Assembly: GCF_007018965.1 (NCBI RefSeq)
Contig: NZ_VJYZ01000013.1
Coordinates: 60,066-124,065 of the forward strand
Reading direction: 5' to 3'
DNA length: 64,000 nucleotides
Source of the DNA: Paracoccus marinus
Lineage (GTDB): Bacteria > Pseudomonadota > Alphaproteobacteria > Rhodobacterales > Rhodobacteraceae
This document shows, piece after piece, positions 36,114 to 45,920 of this stretch; the first letter of the stretch is position 1, and the number at the start of each line of letters is the position of its first letter. A model generated the notes under the pieces. That model was given only the letters and a program-made list of their open reading frames with translations. It was not told the origin of the DNA and made no database searches. Position numbers and translations under genes: made by a program.

Positions 36114-37804
36114 CCGAGGATGCCGGGCAGGTTCAGCCCGTGTTCCTTCGCGCAGTCCAGCGCGATGTCGTAGCCCGCGTCGGCGTGGCGCATGACGCCG
36201 GTGGCCGGGTCATTCCACAGCACGCGCTCGATCCGCCGGTCCGCATCCTCGGACCCGTCGCAGCAGATCACCATGCCGGAGTGCTGGCTGAACCCCATAC
36301 CCACGCCGCCGCCGTGGTGCAGCGACACCCAGGTTGCGCCCGATGCGGTGTTCAGCAGCGCGTTCAGCAGCGGCCAGTCGGACACGGCGTCCGAGCCGTC
36401 CTTCATGGCTTCCGTCTCGCGGTTGGGCGAGGCCACGGAACCGGAGTCCAGGTGGTCGCGGCCGATCACCACCGGCGCCTTCAGCTCGCCGTTCCGCACC
36501 ATCTCGTTGATCGCCAGCCCCGCGCGGTGACGGTCGCCAAGGCCGATCCACATGATCCGCGCCGGCAGGCCTTGGAACGCGATCCGCTCGCGCGCCATGT
36601 CGAGCCAGCGGTGAAGATGCGCGTTCTCGGGGAACAGCTCCTTCATCTTCGCGTCGGTCTTGTAGATGTCCTCGGGGTCGCCCGACAGCGCGGCCCAGCG
36701 GAACGGACCCACGCCGCGGCAGAACAGCGGGCGGATATAGGCGGGAACGAAGCCGGGGAAGGCGAAGGCGTTCTCCAACCCTTCCTCAAGCGCGACCTGG
36801 CGGATGTTGTTGCCGTAGTCGAGCGTGGGGACGCCCGCGTTCCAGAAATCGACCATCGCGGCGACGTGCGACTTCATGCTGGCGCGGGCAGCGGTTTCGA
36901 CGGCCTTGGGGTCGGATTCCTGCCTGGCGCGCCATTCGGCGACGGTCCAGCCCAAGGGCAGGTAGCCGTGGATCGGGTCGTGGGCGCTGGTCTGGTCGGT
37001 GACGATGTCGGGTCGCGGCCCGCCGTCCTTCATGCGGCGCACCAGTTCCGGGAACACCTCGGCGGCGTTGCCGATCAGGGCCACGGACTTCGCCTCGCCC
37101 CTGGCGGTCCAGTCGGCAATCATCGCCAGCGCCTCGTCGAGGTCATGCGCCTTGGCGTCGCAATAGCGGGTGCGGATGCGGAAATCGGCCCGCGTCTCGT
37201 CGCATTCCACGGCAAGGCAGCACGCCCCGGCCATGACGGCGGCCAGCGGCTGCGCCCCGCCCATGCCGCCCAGGCCCGCGGTCAGGATCCACTTGCCCTT
37301 CAGGTCGCCATCGTAGTGCTGGCGGCCGGCCTCCACGAACGTCTCGTAGGTGCCCTGCACGATCCCCTGCGTGCCGATGTAGATCCAGGACCCCGCGGTC
37401 ATCTGCCCGTACATCGCGAGCCCGCGCTTATCGAGTTCGTTGAAATGGTCCCAGGTCGCCCAGTGCGGCACCAGGTTCGAGTTCGCGATCAGCACCCGCG
37501 GCGCGTCCTTGTGGGTGCGGAACACGCCCACGGGCTTGCCGGACTGGACCAGCAGCGTCTCGTCGTCGTTCAGCGCGCGCAGGCTGTCCACGATGCGGTC
37601 GAAATCCTCCCACGTGCGGGCGGCGCGGCCGATGCCGCCATAAACGACCAGCTCGTGCGGGTTCTCGGCCACGTCGGGATGCAGGTTGTTCATCAGCATC
37701 CGCAAGGGCGCTTCGGTCATCCAGCTTTTCGCGGTGATCTCGGTGCCGGTCGCGGGGAAGACGTCGCGGGTGTTGTGACGGGGGTTGTTGCCGGGGTTGT
37801 TCAT
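36110..37804 (-). CDS. hutU: Urocanate hydratase (urocanase)
   Basis: The 564-residue enzyme converts urocanate to imidazolonepropionate with tightly bound NAD as electrophile. The length and sequence fit the family throughout: [18 protein letters not shown] near residue 45, the [15 protein letters not shown] nucleotide-binding segment near residue 172, and the active-site region [20 protein letters not shown] near residue 360 with its cysteine. The C-terminal end carries [20 protein letters not shown], typical of urocanases. It lies 3 bases after hutG in the hutI-H-G-U-D order. The N-terminus has an extra asparagine-rich [10 protein letters not shown]. Confidence 0.97.
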   Translation of the reverse strand: MNNPGNNPRHNTRDVFPATGTEITAKSWMTEAPLRMLMNNLHPDVAENPHELVVYGGIGRAARTWEDFDRIVDSLRALNDDETLLVQSGKPVGVFRTHKDAPRVLIANSNLVPHWATWDHFNELDKRGLAMYGQMTAGSWIYIGTQGIVQGTYETFVEAGRQHYDGDLKGKWILTAGLGGMGGAQPLAAVMAGACCLAVECDETRADFRIRTRYCDAKAHDLDEALAMIADWTARGEAKSVALIGNAAEVFPELVRRMKDGGPRPDIVTDQTSAHDPIHGYLPLGWTVAEWRARQESDPKAVETAARASMKSHVAAMVDFWNAGVPTLDYGNNIRQVALEEGLENAFAFPGFVPAYIRPLFCRGVGPFRWAALSGDPEDIYKTDAKMKELFPENAHLHRWLDMARERIAFQGLPARIMWIGLGDRHRAGLAINEMVRNGELKAPVVIGRDHLDSGSVASPNRETEAMKDGSDAVSDWPLLNALLNTASGATWVSLHHGGGVGMGFSQHSGMVICCDGSEDADRRIERVLWNDPATGVMRHADAGYDIALDCAKEHGLNLPGILG

Positions 37805-37807
37805 GGA

Positions 37808-38611
37808 TCAAGCCTTCAGAGTGGGGGCGAGGTCGGCGAGGCGCTGCAGGATCTCGCCCAAGGGGCGGCGCATCCGGTCGGCCTTTGCGGGGTCGAGGTG
37901 GAAGGGCGGGGTTTCGGTCGCCAGGTGGGTGGACTGCGCCAGCTCCATCTGGATCGCATGGACGCCGTCCTGCGGGCGTCCGTAGTGGCGGGTGGTCCAG
38001 CCGCCCTTGAAGCGGCCGTTGACGACGTGGGTGCGGCCGGTCGCGGCTGCGACCTCTTGCGCGGCGGCCTCGATGGCCGGGGCGCAGGAAGTTCCGTTCG
38101 CGGTGCCGATGTTGAAGTCGGGCAGGACGCCGTCGAACAGGAACGGGATGACCGAGCGGATCGAGTGGCAGTCGTAAAGGATCGCGACCCCGTGCCGCGC
38201 CCTGACCCGCTCGATCTCGGCCGCCAAGGCGGCGTGATAGAGGGCGTGAAAGCGCGACAGGCGGTCGGCGACGGCTTCCGGGGTGGGCAGGGTCTGCCAG
38301 ATCGGCTCGCCGTCGAAATCCGTCACCGGAACGAGGCCCGTGGTGTTCTGGCCGGGATACAGGCTCTCATCCTCCGGCCCCCGGTTCGCGTCGATGACGT
38401 AGCGGTGGAACGTCGCGCGCACGGTCGTCGCGCCGGGCAGAAGGTCCGCGTAAAGTTCGTGGATGTGCCAGTCGGTGTCGGCCAGCACCCGGCCGCGATC
38501 GTTCAGCGCGGCGAAGATATCGTCGGGCAGATGCGTCCCGGTGTGCGGCAGGCCAAGGATGACCGGGCCGTCGCCCTGCGCGACCTCGACGGGGTGGGGC
38601 GCGCCGGTCAT
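37808..38611 (-). CDS. hutG: N-formylglutamate deformylase
   Basis: The 267-residue enzyme hydrolyses N-formylglutamate to glutamate and formate, the final step of the five-step hut pathway. It shows [12 protein letters not shown] near residue 20, [13 protein letters not shown] near residue 45, [10 protein letters not shown] near residue 145 and a late [10 protein letters not shown] segment, the metal-binding pattern of the family. The ATG overlaps the hutH stop (ATGA). Together with hutF on the other side of the locus it defines the pathway through formylglutamate rather than formamide. Confidence 0.94.
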   Translation of the reverse strand: MTGAPHPVEVAQGDGPVILGLPHTGTHLPDDIFAALNDRGRVLADTDWHIHELYADLLPGATTVRATFHRYVIDANRGPEDESLYPGQNTTGLVPVTDFDGEPIWQTLPTPEAVADRLSRFHALYHAALAAEIERVRARHGVAILYDCHSIRSVIPFLFDGVLPDFNIGTANGTSCAPAIEAAAQEVAAATGRTHVVNGRFKGGWTTRHYGRPQDGVHAIQMELAQSTHLATETPPFHLDPAKADRMRRPLGEILQRLADLAPTLKA

Positions 38612-40146
38612 GCCCGCACCTCGTCCAGCAGCCCGCCCGCCGCCTGCGCCAGCGCGTCCGCCGCGACCAGCCCGGCCGCCGCGACCAGATCGGGCGCGAG
38701 ATAGCGGTCCTGCCCCAGCGGCGCCACCTCCTGCCGCAGCCGCGCGACCGCCGCCTGCAGGGGCGCCGAGGTGGGCAGCGGCGCGCGCGCCTCGATCCCG
38801 GTTGCGGCGCAGATCGCCTCGATCCCGACGATATGGGCGAGGTTCGCGTTCATCCGCTTCAACCGCCGCGCGCCGTGGGCGGCCATGCTGACGTGGTCCT
38901 CCTGGTTGGCGCTGGTGGGCGTGGAATCGGTCGAACAGGGGTTCGCGAGGTGCTTGTTCTCGCTCATCAGCGCGGCGCTCGTGACCTCGGCGATCATCAG
39001 GCCGGAGTTCAGGCCGGGATCGGGGGTCAGGAACGGCGGCAGGCCGAAGCTCATCACCGGGTCCACCATCATGGCGATCCGGCGCTGGCTGATCGCGCCG
39101 ATTTCCGACAGCGCCAGCGCGATCTGGTCGGCGGCAAAGGCCACCGGTTCGGCGTGGAAGTTGCCGCCCGACACGATTACGTCGGCCTCGGTCAGGACCA
39201 GCGGGTTGTCGGTGGCGGCGTTCGCTTCGATCCGCAGGGTCGCGGCGGCCTGCCACAGAAGGTCGAGGCACGCGCCCGTCACCTGCGGCTGGCAGCGGAT
39301 GCAATAGGGGTCCTGCACGCGCGTGTCGCCCTGGCGGTGGCTTTCGCGGATCGCCGACCCGTCCATCAGCGCGCGGATGGTGCGGGCGGCGACGATCTGG
39401 CCGCGATGGCCGCGCAGCGTGTGGATCTCGTCAAGGAACGGGGCCGTCGATCCCATGATCGCGTCGGTGGACATGGCCGACGCGACCAGCGCCGCGCGGG
39501 CGGCGCGGAAGCCGTCGAACAGGCCGACCAGCGCGAAGGCGGTGGACACCTGCGTCCCGTTGATGAGCGCGAGCCCCTCTTTCGCTGCCAGCGTCAGGGG
39601 CGTGAGCCCGGCGGCCGCCAGCGCCTCGGCCCCCGACATCTCGCGGCCCTCGTGCGTGGCGCGCCCCTCGCCCAGCATCACAGCGGCCATGTGCGCCAGT
39701 GGCGCAAGGTCGCCCGACGCGCCGACCGACCCCTGCGCCGGGATCACCGGGGTCACGCGGCGCGCCAGCATCGCCTCGATCAGTTCGACAAGCACCGGGC
39801 GGACGCCCGACGCCCCGCGCCCGAGGCTCAGAAGCTTCAGCGCCATGACAAGGCGGACGGTCGGTTCTTCGATCGGCTCGCCCACGCCGCAGCAATGCGA
39901 CAGGATCAGGTTGCGCTGCAGCGTCGCCGTATCGGCCGGCGCGATCCGCACCGAGGCAAGCTTTCCGAAGCCCGTGTTCACGCCATAGACCGGCGCGTCG
40001 CCGGCAGCGGCGGCGGCCACCCGTTCGGCGCTTGCCGCGATGCCCGCGCGCGCGCTGTCGTCCAGCCGCACGGCAAGCCCCTGCCGCCAGACGTGTTCCA
40101 GGTCGTCCAGCGTGACGGCGCCGGGGGTGAGGATGAGTTCAGGCAA
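38608..40146 (-). CDS. hutH: Histidine ammonia-lyase
   Basis: HutH removes ammonia from histidine to give urocanate. The 512-residue protein carries the MIO prosthetic-group motif [14 protein letters not shown] near residue 140 (Ala-Ser-Gly cyclises), [11 protein letters not shown] near residue 53 and [12 protein letters not shown] near residue 325. I prefer a TTG start at 40146: GGAGG lies 5 bases upstream and the protein then starts right before the family's [11 protein letters not shown]. It overlaps the hutI stop by 8 bases (TTGCCTGA). An ATG at 40170 would add 8 residues but has no ribosome-binding site. Confidence 0.95.
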   Translation of the reverse strand: MPELILTPGAVTLDDLEHVWRQGLAVRLDDSARAGIAASAERVAAAAAGDAPVYGVNTGFGKLASVRIAPADTATLQRNLILSHCCGVGEPIEEPTVRLVMALKLLSLGRGASGVRPVLVELIEAMLARRVTPVIPAQGSVGASGDLAPLAHMAAVMLGEGRATHEGREMSGAEALAAAGLTPLTLAAKEGLALINGTQVSTAFALVGLFDGFRAARAALVASAMSTDAIMGSTAPFLDEIHTLRGHRGQIVAARTIRALMDGSAIRESHRQGDTRVQDPYCIRCQPQVTGACLDLLWQAAATLRIEANAATDNPLVLTEADVIVSGGNFHAEPVAFAADQIALALSEIGAISQRRIAMMVDPVMSFGLPPFLTPDPGLNSGLMIAEVTSAALMSENKHLANPCSTDSTPTSANQEDHVSMAAHGARRLKRMNANLAHIVGIEAICAATGIEARAPLPTSAPLQAAVARLRQEVAPLGQDRYLAPDLVAAAGLVAADALAQAAGGLLDEVRA

Positions 40147-41332
40147 TTTCACCTCCGAAGACGCGGGCATGAAGGGGGTTGAAGCCGATGCGGTAGGACA
40201 GTTCCGCCGGGTGCGCCGCGTCCCAGACCGCCAGGTCGGCAAGCATGCCGGGCGAGATCGCGCCCCGGTCGGACAGGCCCAGCGCGCGGGCGGCGTTGTG
40301 GGTGACGCCCGCCAGGCACTCGGCCGGCGTCATGCGAAACAGCGTCGCGCCCATGTTCATCGTCATGAGCAGCGAGGTCAGCGGCGAGGTGCCGGGATTG
40401 CAGTCGGTCGCCAGCGCCATCGGCACGCCCGCCGCCCGCAGACCCTCGATCGGCGGCAGCTTCGTCTCGCGCAGGGTGTAGAACGCGCCGGGCAGCATGA
40501 CGGCGACCGTGCCCGCCTGCGCCATCGCGGCGATGCCGTCGTCGCCCAGCCATTCCAGGTGATCGGCCGAGATCGCCCCGTGCCGCGCCGCCATCGCCGC
40601 GCCGCCAAGATCGGACAACTGTTCGGCATGCAGCTTGACCGGCAGACCAAGCGTCCTTGCATGATCGAAGATCCGCGCCATCTCGGCCGCGCTGAATGCG
40701 ATTCCCTCGCAGAACCCATCCACGGTATCGACCAGCCCTTCGGCGTGAGCGGCCTTCATCCCGCCCAGCACCACGCGGTCGATATAGCCCGCGCGGTCGC
40801 TTGCGAACTCGGGCGGCAGGGCATGGGCGGCAAGCCATGTCGTCACGACCCGCAGCGGACGTTCGCGGCCCACGGCGCGCGCGACCCGCAGCATCCGCAT
40901 CTCGGTCTGCACGTCCAGCCCGTAGCCGGACTTGATCTCGATCGTCGTCACCCCCTCGGCGATCAGGTGGTCGGCGCGGGCCAGGGCCGATGCGAGCAGC
41001 TGGTCGTCGCTGGCCTGCCGGGTGGCGTGGACGGTGGACAGGATGCCGCCGCCGGCGCGGGCGATTTCCTCGTACGACGCGCCGTTCAGGCGCATGTCGA
41101 ACTCCTGCGCGCGGTCGCCGCCGAAGACCAGGTGGGTGTGGCAGTCGATCAGCCCCGGCGTGACCAACCGCCCGCCAAGGCTGCGGGTGTCGTGCGCCGC
41201 CTGCGCCGCCGGCAGATCGGCCCGTTTGCCCGCCCAGGCGATCCGATCGCCGTCGATGACGATGGCGGCGTCGCGCGTGACGCTGAACGCCCCATCGTGA
41301 GCCGTGGCGATGACCGCGTCGGTCAGAATCAT
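40139..41332 (-). CDS. hutI: Imidazolonepropionase
   Basis: The 397-residue amidohydrolase opens imidazolonepropionate to formiminoglutamate. The metal motif [12 protein letters not shown] lies near residue 60, EIKSGYGLD near residue 130, KLHAEQLSD near residue 230 and [11 protein letters not shown] near residue 305, all characteristic of HutI. AAGGA lies 7 bases before the ATG at 41332, which is favoured over an ATG 20 codons upstream. It is the first gene of the minus-strand hut operon and diverges from hutF, with overlapping promoter elements between them. Confidence 0.96.
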   Translation of the reverse strand: MILTDAVIATAHDGAFSVTRDAAIVIDGDRIAWAGKRADLPAAQAAHDTRSLGGRLVTPGLIDCHTHLVFGGDRAQEFDMRLNGASYEEIARAGGGILSTVHATRQASDDQLLASALARADHLIAEGVTTIEIKSGYGLDVQTEMRMLRVARAVGRERPLRVVTTWLAAHALPPEFASDRAGYIDRVVLGGMKAAHAEGLVDTVDGFCEGIAFSAAEMARIFDHARTLGLPVKLHAEQLSDLGGAAMAARHGAISADHLEWLGDDGIAAMAQAGTVAVMLPGAFYTLRETKLPPIEGLRAAGVPMALATDCNPGTSPLTSLLMTMNMGATLFRMTPAECLAGVTHNAARALGLSDRGAISPGMLADLAVWDAAHPAELSYRIGFNPLHARVFGGEIA

Positions 41333-41352
41333 CGGGGCGTCCTTCTGTGGGC

Positions 41353-41403
41353 TTGCAAAAGCAGATGCATTCACATCATTATGATTGCTCATATAGCTGT
41401 CAA
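41353..41403. promoter_or_regulatory. Face-to-face hutI and hutF promoters sharing a palindrome (candidate HutC operator)
   Basis: On the minus strand TTGACA (41403-41398) and AATGAT (41380-41375) with a 17-base spacer point towards hutI. On the plus strand TTGCAA (41353-41358) and CATTAT (41377-41382) with an 18-base spacer point towards hutF. Both -10 elements fall in the perfect palindrome ATCAT-T-ATGAT (41375-41385). A GntR-type repressor bound there would shut off both operons. The -10 matches are 4 of 6, so assignments are tentative. Confidence 0.5.
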
Positions 41404-41415
41404 GCGGGTGATGAC

Positions 41416-42810
41416 ATGGTGGGCGACATGGTGGGCGGCCTGGCGACGATCCGGGCCGAACAGGCGCTGCTTCCGGGCGGGTGGGCGCGCGACGTGGTGG
41501 TCACGGTGGGCGGCGACGGGCGCATCGCCTCGGTCGCCCCGGGTGATGCCCCCGCCGGCACCGCGACGGACGCGACCCGCGTAGGCGTCCTGCTGCCCGC
41601 GCCCGCCAACACCCACAGCCACGCGTTCCAGCGCGCCATCGCCGGCCTGACCGAGCGGCGCGGGGCGGGATCGGACAGCTTCTGGACCTGGCGCGAGCTG
41701 ATGTACCGGTTCGTCGGCACCATCACGCCGGATCAGGCGCAGGCGATCGCCGCCTTTGTGCAGATGGAGATGCTCGAGGCCGGGTACGGCACCAATGTCG
41801 AGTTCCACTATCTGCACCACGCGCCCGGCGGGCAGTCCTATGCCAACCTGTCCGAGATGTCGGACCGGATCGCCGCCGCCGCCGCGCAAAGCGGGATCGG
41901 GCTGACGCTGCTGCCGGTGATGTACCAGTTCGGCGGCTGCGACGGGCGGCCGCTGGGCGGCGGCCAGCTGCGGTTCGGCAACGACATGGACCGGTTCGCG
42001 CGGCTGGTCGAAGGCGCGGGCAGGGCCGTCGCGGCGCTGCCGGACGGGCGGCTGGGCATCGCGCCCCATTCGCTGCGCGCGGTCGCGCCGGGCGACTTCG
42101 CAGCCCTGGCGGCGCTGACGGACGGGCCGATGCACTTGCACCTGGCCGAACAGCTGCCCGAGGTGGCCGAGGTTCAGGCGGCATACGGCGCCCGCCCGGT
42201 CGAATGGGCGCTGGCGAACATCGACCTGTCGGCGCGCTGGTGCCTGATCCACCTGACCCAGATGCTGCCGCACGAGACTGACGCGCTCGCCCGCACCGGC
42301 GCGGTCGCGGGGCTGTGCCCGCTGACCGAGGCGTCGCTGGGCGACGGCATCTTCGACGGCGTGCGCTGGATGGAAGGCGGCGGCGCGATCTCGGTCGGGT
42401 CCGACAGCAACATCCGCATCTCGCTGGCCGAGGAACTGCGCCAGCTGGATACCAGCCAGCGGCTGCGCGACCACAGCCGCGCGGCGCTCGCGACCGTCGA
42501 ACTGTCGACCGGCCGCCGCGTTTTCGACGGCGTGGCGCGGGGCGGCGCGCAGGCGGCCGGGCGCGGCACCGGCGCGATCGAGGCCGGCCAGCCCGCCGAC
42601 CTGCTGGCGCTGGACATGAGCCACCCCGACCTGGAAGGGCTGGGCGGCGACACCATCCTGGACAGCTTCGTCTTTGCCGGCGGCAACGAGATGGTGGCGG
42701 ACGTGTGGACGGGCGGGCGGCATGTGGTGACGGGCGGCCGCCACGTCGCGCGCGACGCGATCGCCGCCGGCTACCGCGCGGCCGTGAGGGACCTGCGCGC
42801 GTCGGCCTGA
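41416..42810 (+). CDS. hutF: Formimidoylglutamate deiminase
   Basis: The 464-residue amidohydrolase turns formiminoglutamate into formylglutamate, which HutG then cleaves. Family features are [21 protein letters not shown] (cut) near residue 63 with the zinc ligands, [12 protein letters not shown] near residue 92, a [11 protein letters not shown] segment near residue 127, HLHLAEQ near residue 238 and [15 protein letters not shown] near residue 330. Two candidate ATGs lie at 41416 and 41428; neither has a perfect ribosome-binding site (GCGGGTG upstream). It diverges from hutI and converges with hutC over a 25-base gap. Confidence 0.94.
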   Translation: MVGDMVGGLATIRAEQALLPGGWARDVVVTVGGDGRIASVAPGDAPAGTATDATRVGVLLPAPANTHSHAFQRAIAGLTERRGAGSDSFWTWRELMYRFVGTITPDQAQAIAAFVQMEMLEAGYGTNVEFHYLHHAPGGQSYANLSEMSDRIAAAAAQSGIGLTLLPVMYQFGGCDGRPLGGGQLRFGNDMDRFARLVEGAGRAVAALPDGRLGIAPHSLRAVAPGDFAALAALTDGPMHLHLAEQLPEVAEVQAAYGARPVEWALANIDLSARWCLIHLTQMLPHETDALARTGAVAGLCPLTEASLGDGIFDGVRWMEGGGAISVGSDSNIRISLAEELRQLDTSQRLRDHSRAALATVELSTGRRVFDGVARGGAQAAGRGTGAIEAGQPADLLALDMSHPDLEGLGGDTILDSFVFAGGNEMVADVWTGGRHVVTGGRHVARDAIAAGYRAAVRDLRASA

Positions 42811-42835
42811 CACCCGCGCGGCCGCAACGGCGCGC

Positions 42836-43531
42836 CTAGTAGCGCGTCGTCATGCGGTGGCCGCGGCGATAGACCAGCTTGACGAAGGTCACGGCCCGGC
42901 CTTCCCATTCCGTCTGCCGCTCGATGCTGAAAAGCGCGTCGCCCGGGTTGCAGTCGAGATGCTGGGCCTGCTGCAAGGTCGCGTCGGTCGCCGAAAAGCT
43001 GATCTCGGCGCGGGTGAAGGGCACCTGCCGCACCAGCCATTCGTTGGGCCCCTCGGCCGCGAAATCCGCTTCACGCGCGTCGGGGACGGCGTCGAGATTG
43101 ATCCAGCGATCCTCGAACTGGTACGGGCTGCCGTCGGAAAAATGCATGCAGATGAGGTGGCGGACATCGGCGCCTGCGGGCAGGCTCATCCGCGCGCGCA
43201 GGAAATCGGGCGGCGGCACGATCTCGGACCGCACGAGCGCGTAGCGATAGGCGGCCCCCGCTTCCTCGATCTCGGTCTTGACGACGGGAATGCCGAAGCG
43301 CGCCTGCCGGATCGGCGACAGCCTGACCCGCGTGCCGGTCTTGCGCCGCCGCTCGACGATGCCGTCGTCGGCAAGCTCGCGCATGGCGCGGCTGACGGTC
43401 GCGCGGGCCGCCCCGTAATGCACGGCAAGCTCGGTTTCGGCCGGCAGCCGACCGCCGGGCGGCCATTCCTGTGCCTGGATCCGGCCGAGGATATCGGCCT
43501 TGATCTCTCGGTATGTCGAGGGGGTGGGGAT
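42836..43531 (-). CDS. hutC: Histidine utilisation repressor HutC (GntR family), start codon unclear
   Basis: The reading frame encodes a complete GntR/HutC regulator: a winged helix (STYREIKADILGRIQAQEWP then LPAETELAVHYGAARATVSRA) and a UTRA effector domain with SPYQFEDRWINLDAVPDA and TLQQAQHLDCNPGDALFSIER. It should repress hut genes until urocanate binds. However, between the in-frame stop TAA (43552-43550) and the GTG at 43423, which lies inside the winged helix, there is no ATG, GTG or TTG. I place the start at an ATC at 43531 with GGCAGG 5 bases upstream as the best guess. A frame error in the nearby C-rich run or a damaged gene are alternatives. Confidence 0.8.
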   Translation of the reverse strand: MPTPSTYREIKADILGRIQAQEWPPGGRLPAETELAVHYGAARATVSRAMRELADDGIVERRRKTGTRVRLSPIRQARFGIPVVKTEIEEAGAAYRYALVRSEIVPPPDFLRARMSLPAGADVRHLICMHFSDGSPYQFEDRWINLDAVPDAREADFAAEGPNEWLVRQVPFTRAEISFSATDATLQQAQHLDCNPGDALFSIERQTEWEGRAVTFVKLVYRRGHRMTTRY

Positions 43532-43562
43532 GACGGCCTGCCGAAATGCTTAAGGTATTTGG

Positions 43563-43582
43563 CCAATTGTCCAGCAAATTGG
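43563..43582. promoter_or_regulatory. Inverted repeat upstream of hutC
   Basis: CCAATT at 43563-43568 and AATTGG at 43577-43582 form a perfect 6-base inverted repeat with an 8-base spacer, about 32 bases upstream of the HutC domain start. It could be an autoregulatory operator for hutC. It does not resemble the ATCAT-T-ATGAT palindrome between hutI and hutF. Confidence 0.35.
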
Positions 43583-43711
43583 CGGGCGGGTCAACGTGGC
43601 CTGGCGCGCGGGCCCGCGGGTGTTGAGCCGGATTCGAAAGCAAGCTGCGGGGTGAGCCGGGGCGCGGGCGCGCTATATTGACGGCTCTACCGGCAAGGAC
43701 GAGGCACCGCC

Positions 43712-44776
43712 ATGGACAAGACCCAGACCCTGACGGAACGCGATCCGCGCTGGCAAAGCGTCGTGGACCGCGATGCGGATGCCGATGGACGCTTCGTCTT
43801 TGCCGTCCGCACGACCGGCGTTTATTGCCGGCCGTCCTGCCCCTCGCGCAGGGCGCGGGCGGCCAACGTGGCGTTCTTCGACACGCCCGCCGCGGCCGAG
43901 GCGCAGGGTTATCGCCCTTGCCTGCGCTGCAATCCCACGGGAATGACGGCATCGCAGGCGAACGCCCTGATCGTCGCCGAAGCCTGCCGCATCATCGAGG
44001 CGTCGGACGACCTGCCCCGGCTGGACGACCTCGCCCGCCGGGTGGGGTTCAGCGCCCATTACTTTCACCGCCAGTTCAAGGCGATCACCGGCCTGACGCC
44101 CCGCGAATGGGGCGTGGCGTACCGCGCGCGCAAGGTCCGCGCCGAGCTGCAGGACAAGGAGACGACCGTGACCGAAGCAATCTACGATGCAGGCTTCAAC
44201 GCCAACAGCCGCTTCTACGAGACCTCGAACGAGGTGCTGGGCATGACGCCAACCGCGTTCCGCGCGGGCGGAAAGGACACCGACATCCGCTTTGCGGTGG
44301 CGGCGAGCGCCCTTGGCGCGATCCTGGTGGCCGAAAGCGACAAGGGCATCTGCGCGATCCAGATGGGCGACGATCCCGAAACGCTGGTCCACGAGCTAGA
44401 GGACAGGTTTCCGCGCGCCAACCTGATCGGCGGCGACGCCGCGTTCGAGGCGCGGGTGGCCCGCGTGATCGCCTTTGTCGAGGCGCCGCGGATCGGGCTG
44501 GACCTGCCGCTCGACATTCGCGGCACCGCGTTCCAGCAAAGGGTGTGGCAGGCGCTGCGCAGCATTCCGGCGGGCCAGACCGCCAGCTACGCGGATGTCG
44601 CCGCCCGGATCGGCGCGCCGAAGTCGGTCCGCGCCGTCGCGCAGGCCTGCGCGTCGAACAGCATCGCCGTGGCGATCCCCTGCCACCGCGTGGTTCGAAG
44701 CGACGGGGCACTGTCGGGATATCGCTGGGGCATCGGGCGCAAGCGCGCGCTTCTGGACAGGGAGGCTGTGGCATGA
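43712..44776 (+). CDS. ada: Ada, DNA alkylation sensor and O6-methylguanine methyltransferase
   Basis: The 354-residue protein has the full Ada layout. The N-terminal zinc domain carries Cys39, Cys43, Cys70 and Cys73, with GVYCRPSCPSR holding the methyl-phosphotriester acceptor. An AraC-type helix-turn-helix follows at about residues 85-185 (VGFSAHYFHRQFKAITG). The C-terminal methyltransferase domain ends with the acceptor Cys324 in IPCHRVV. Methylated Ada activates its own operon. The next gene overlaps by ATGA, as do repair genes in many ada operons. It diverges from hutC. Confidence 0.95.
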   Translation: MDKTQTLTERDPRWQSVVDRDADADGRFVFAVRTTGVYCRPSCPSRRARAANVAFFDTPAAAEAQGYRPCLRCNPTGMTASQANALIVAEACRIIEASDDLPRLDDLARRVGFSAHYFHRQFKAITGLTPREWGVAYRARKVRAELQDKETTVTEAIYDAGFNANSRFYETSNEVLGMTPTAFRAGGKDTDIRFAVAASALGAILVAESDKGICAIQMGDDPETLVHELEDRFPRANLIGGDAAFEARVARVIAFVEAPRIGLDLPLDIRGTAFQQRVWQALRSIPAGQTASYADVAARIGAPKSVRAVAQACASNSIAVAIPCHRVVRSDGALSGYRWGIGRKRALLDREAVA

Positions 44777-45558
44777 GCGCCGCCGCCAAGCCCGTTTCCC
44801 GGCCCGCTTCCGCGCCCGTTGCCGGGTTCGTTTCCAGCGTCGAGGCGGTCGGCGCCGCCGAACGGCGGCTGGCCGCGCTTGACTGGGACCGCGTCGGGGC
44901 CGGCATTGACAGCTTCGGCTGCGCCACCCTGCAGGGCGTCCTTACGCCGGATGAATGCCGCGACCTCGCGGCGCTTTACCCCGACGAGCGGCATTTCCGC
45001 AGCCACGTCCACATGGCGCGGCACGGGTTCGGCCGCGGCGAATACCGCTACTTCAGCTATCCCCTGCCGGACCTCGTGGGCGGGCTGAGGACGGCGCTGT
45101 GGCCGCGCCTCGCGGGGATCGCCAACGGCTGGAACGACCGCATGGGCATCGCCCTGCGCTACCCGGCCGATCACGCCGAGTTCCTGCGCCAATGCCACGC
45201 GGCCGGGCAGACCCGCCCCACGCCGCTGCTGCTTCAGTATGTCGAAGGCGACTTCAACTGCCTGCACCAGGATCTCTACGGCGATCTCGCCTTTCCGCTG
45301 CAGGTGGCGTTCCTGTTGTCGGAACCGGGCCGCGACTTCACGGGCGGGGAGTTCGTGCTGACCGAACAGCGCCCGCGGATGCAGAGCCGGGCCGAGGTCG
45401 TGCCGCTGGCGCAGGGCGACGCCGTCGTCTTCGCGGTCCACAACCGGCCCGTGCAGGGCAAGCGGGGCAGCTATCGCGTGAACCTGCGCCACGGCGTCAG
45501 CCGCCTTCGCAGCGGCAAGCGCCACTCGGTCGGGATCATCTTCCACGACGCGACGTGA
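44773..45558 (+). CDS. 2OG-Fe(II) oxygenase coupled to ada
   Basis: The 261-residue protein is a prolyl-hydroxylase-like dioxygenase: the iron ligands appear as His165-x-Asp167 (CLHQDLYGD) and His240 (LRHGVS), with the 2-oxoglutarate-binding arginine about ten residues later (GKRHSVGIIF). It overlaps the ada stop by ATGA, so both are made together after alkylation damage. A role in oxidative demethylation of alkylated nucleic acid, similar in logic to AlkB, is plausible, but its sequence is closer to P4H-type enzymes than to AlkB, so the substrate is unknown. No signal peptide. Confidence 0.82.
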   Translation: MSAAAKPVSRPASAPVAGFVSSVEAVGAAERRLAALDWDRVGAGIDSFGCATLQGVLTPDECRDLAALYPDERHFRSHVHMARHGFGRGEYRYFSYPLPDLVGGLRTALWPRLAGIANGWNDRMGIALRYPADHAEFLRQCHAAGQTRPTPLLLQYVEGDFNCLHQDLYGDLAFPLQVAFLLSEPGRDFTGGEFVLTEQRPRMQSRAEVVPLAQGDAVVFAVHNRPVQGKRGSYRVNLRHGVSRLRSGKRHSVGIIFHDAT

Positions 45559-45755
45559 TGGGGGCGAGGGCCGTTCCGTGACCTTTGGCGTCGGCAAGAA
45601 GGCGTGACCCCACCCCTTGATCCTCGGCCGCAAGGTTCGGACGGGTTCCGTGCGTTCAAGCGCCGTTCAAGGTGGGTGCCGCCACGGCCTTCGGCAGAAT
45701 CCCCAGTCTATGCAGCCTGAAAGCAGTTCAGCGACGGCGCCGAGCAGGGGGACCC

Positions 45756-45890
45756 GTGCTTCCCGACCTCGTGCTAGGCCACCTGCCGCTTTGGCTCGTC
45801 ACCCACCGCGACCTGCGGCATGTGCCGCGCGTGCGCGCCACGCTGGACCACCTGGCCGAGGCGCTGGGCGATTACGTGAAGGCGGCGTGA
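45756..45890 (+). pseudogene. Remnant of a LysR-type regulator gene (C-terminal end only)
   Basis: The last 44 codons of an open frame read LPDLVLGHLPLWLVTHRDLRH followed by VPRVRATLDHLAEAL, the usual end of LysR family effector domains (LWLLTHPDLRRxxRVRxxxDxL). Nothing of the DNA-binding or first effector part can be found upstream in any frame, so this is a decayed fragment. The 340-base stretch 45559-45920 around it holds no other gene. Confidence 0.65.
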
Positions 45891-45920
45891 GGCCCGCGTG
45901 CCTGGCCCTGTTTGATCTGG

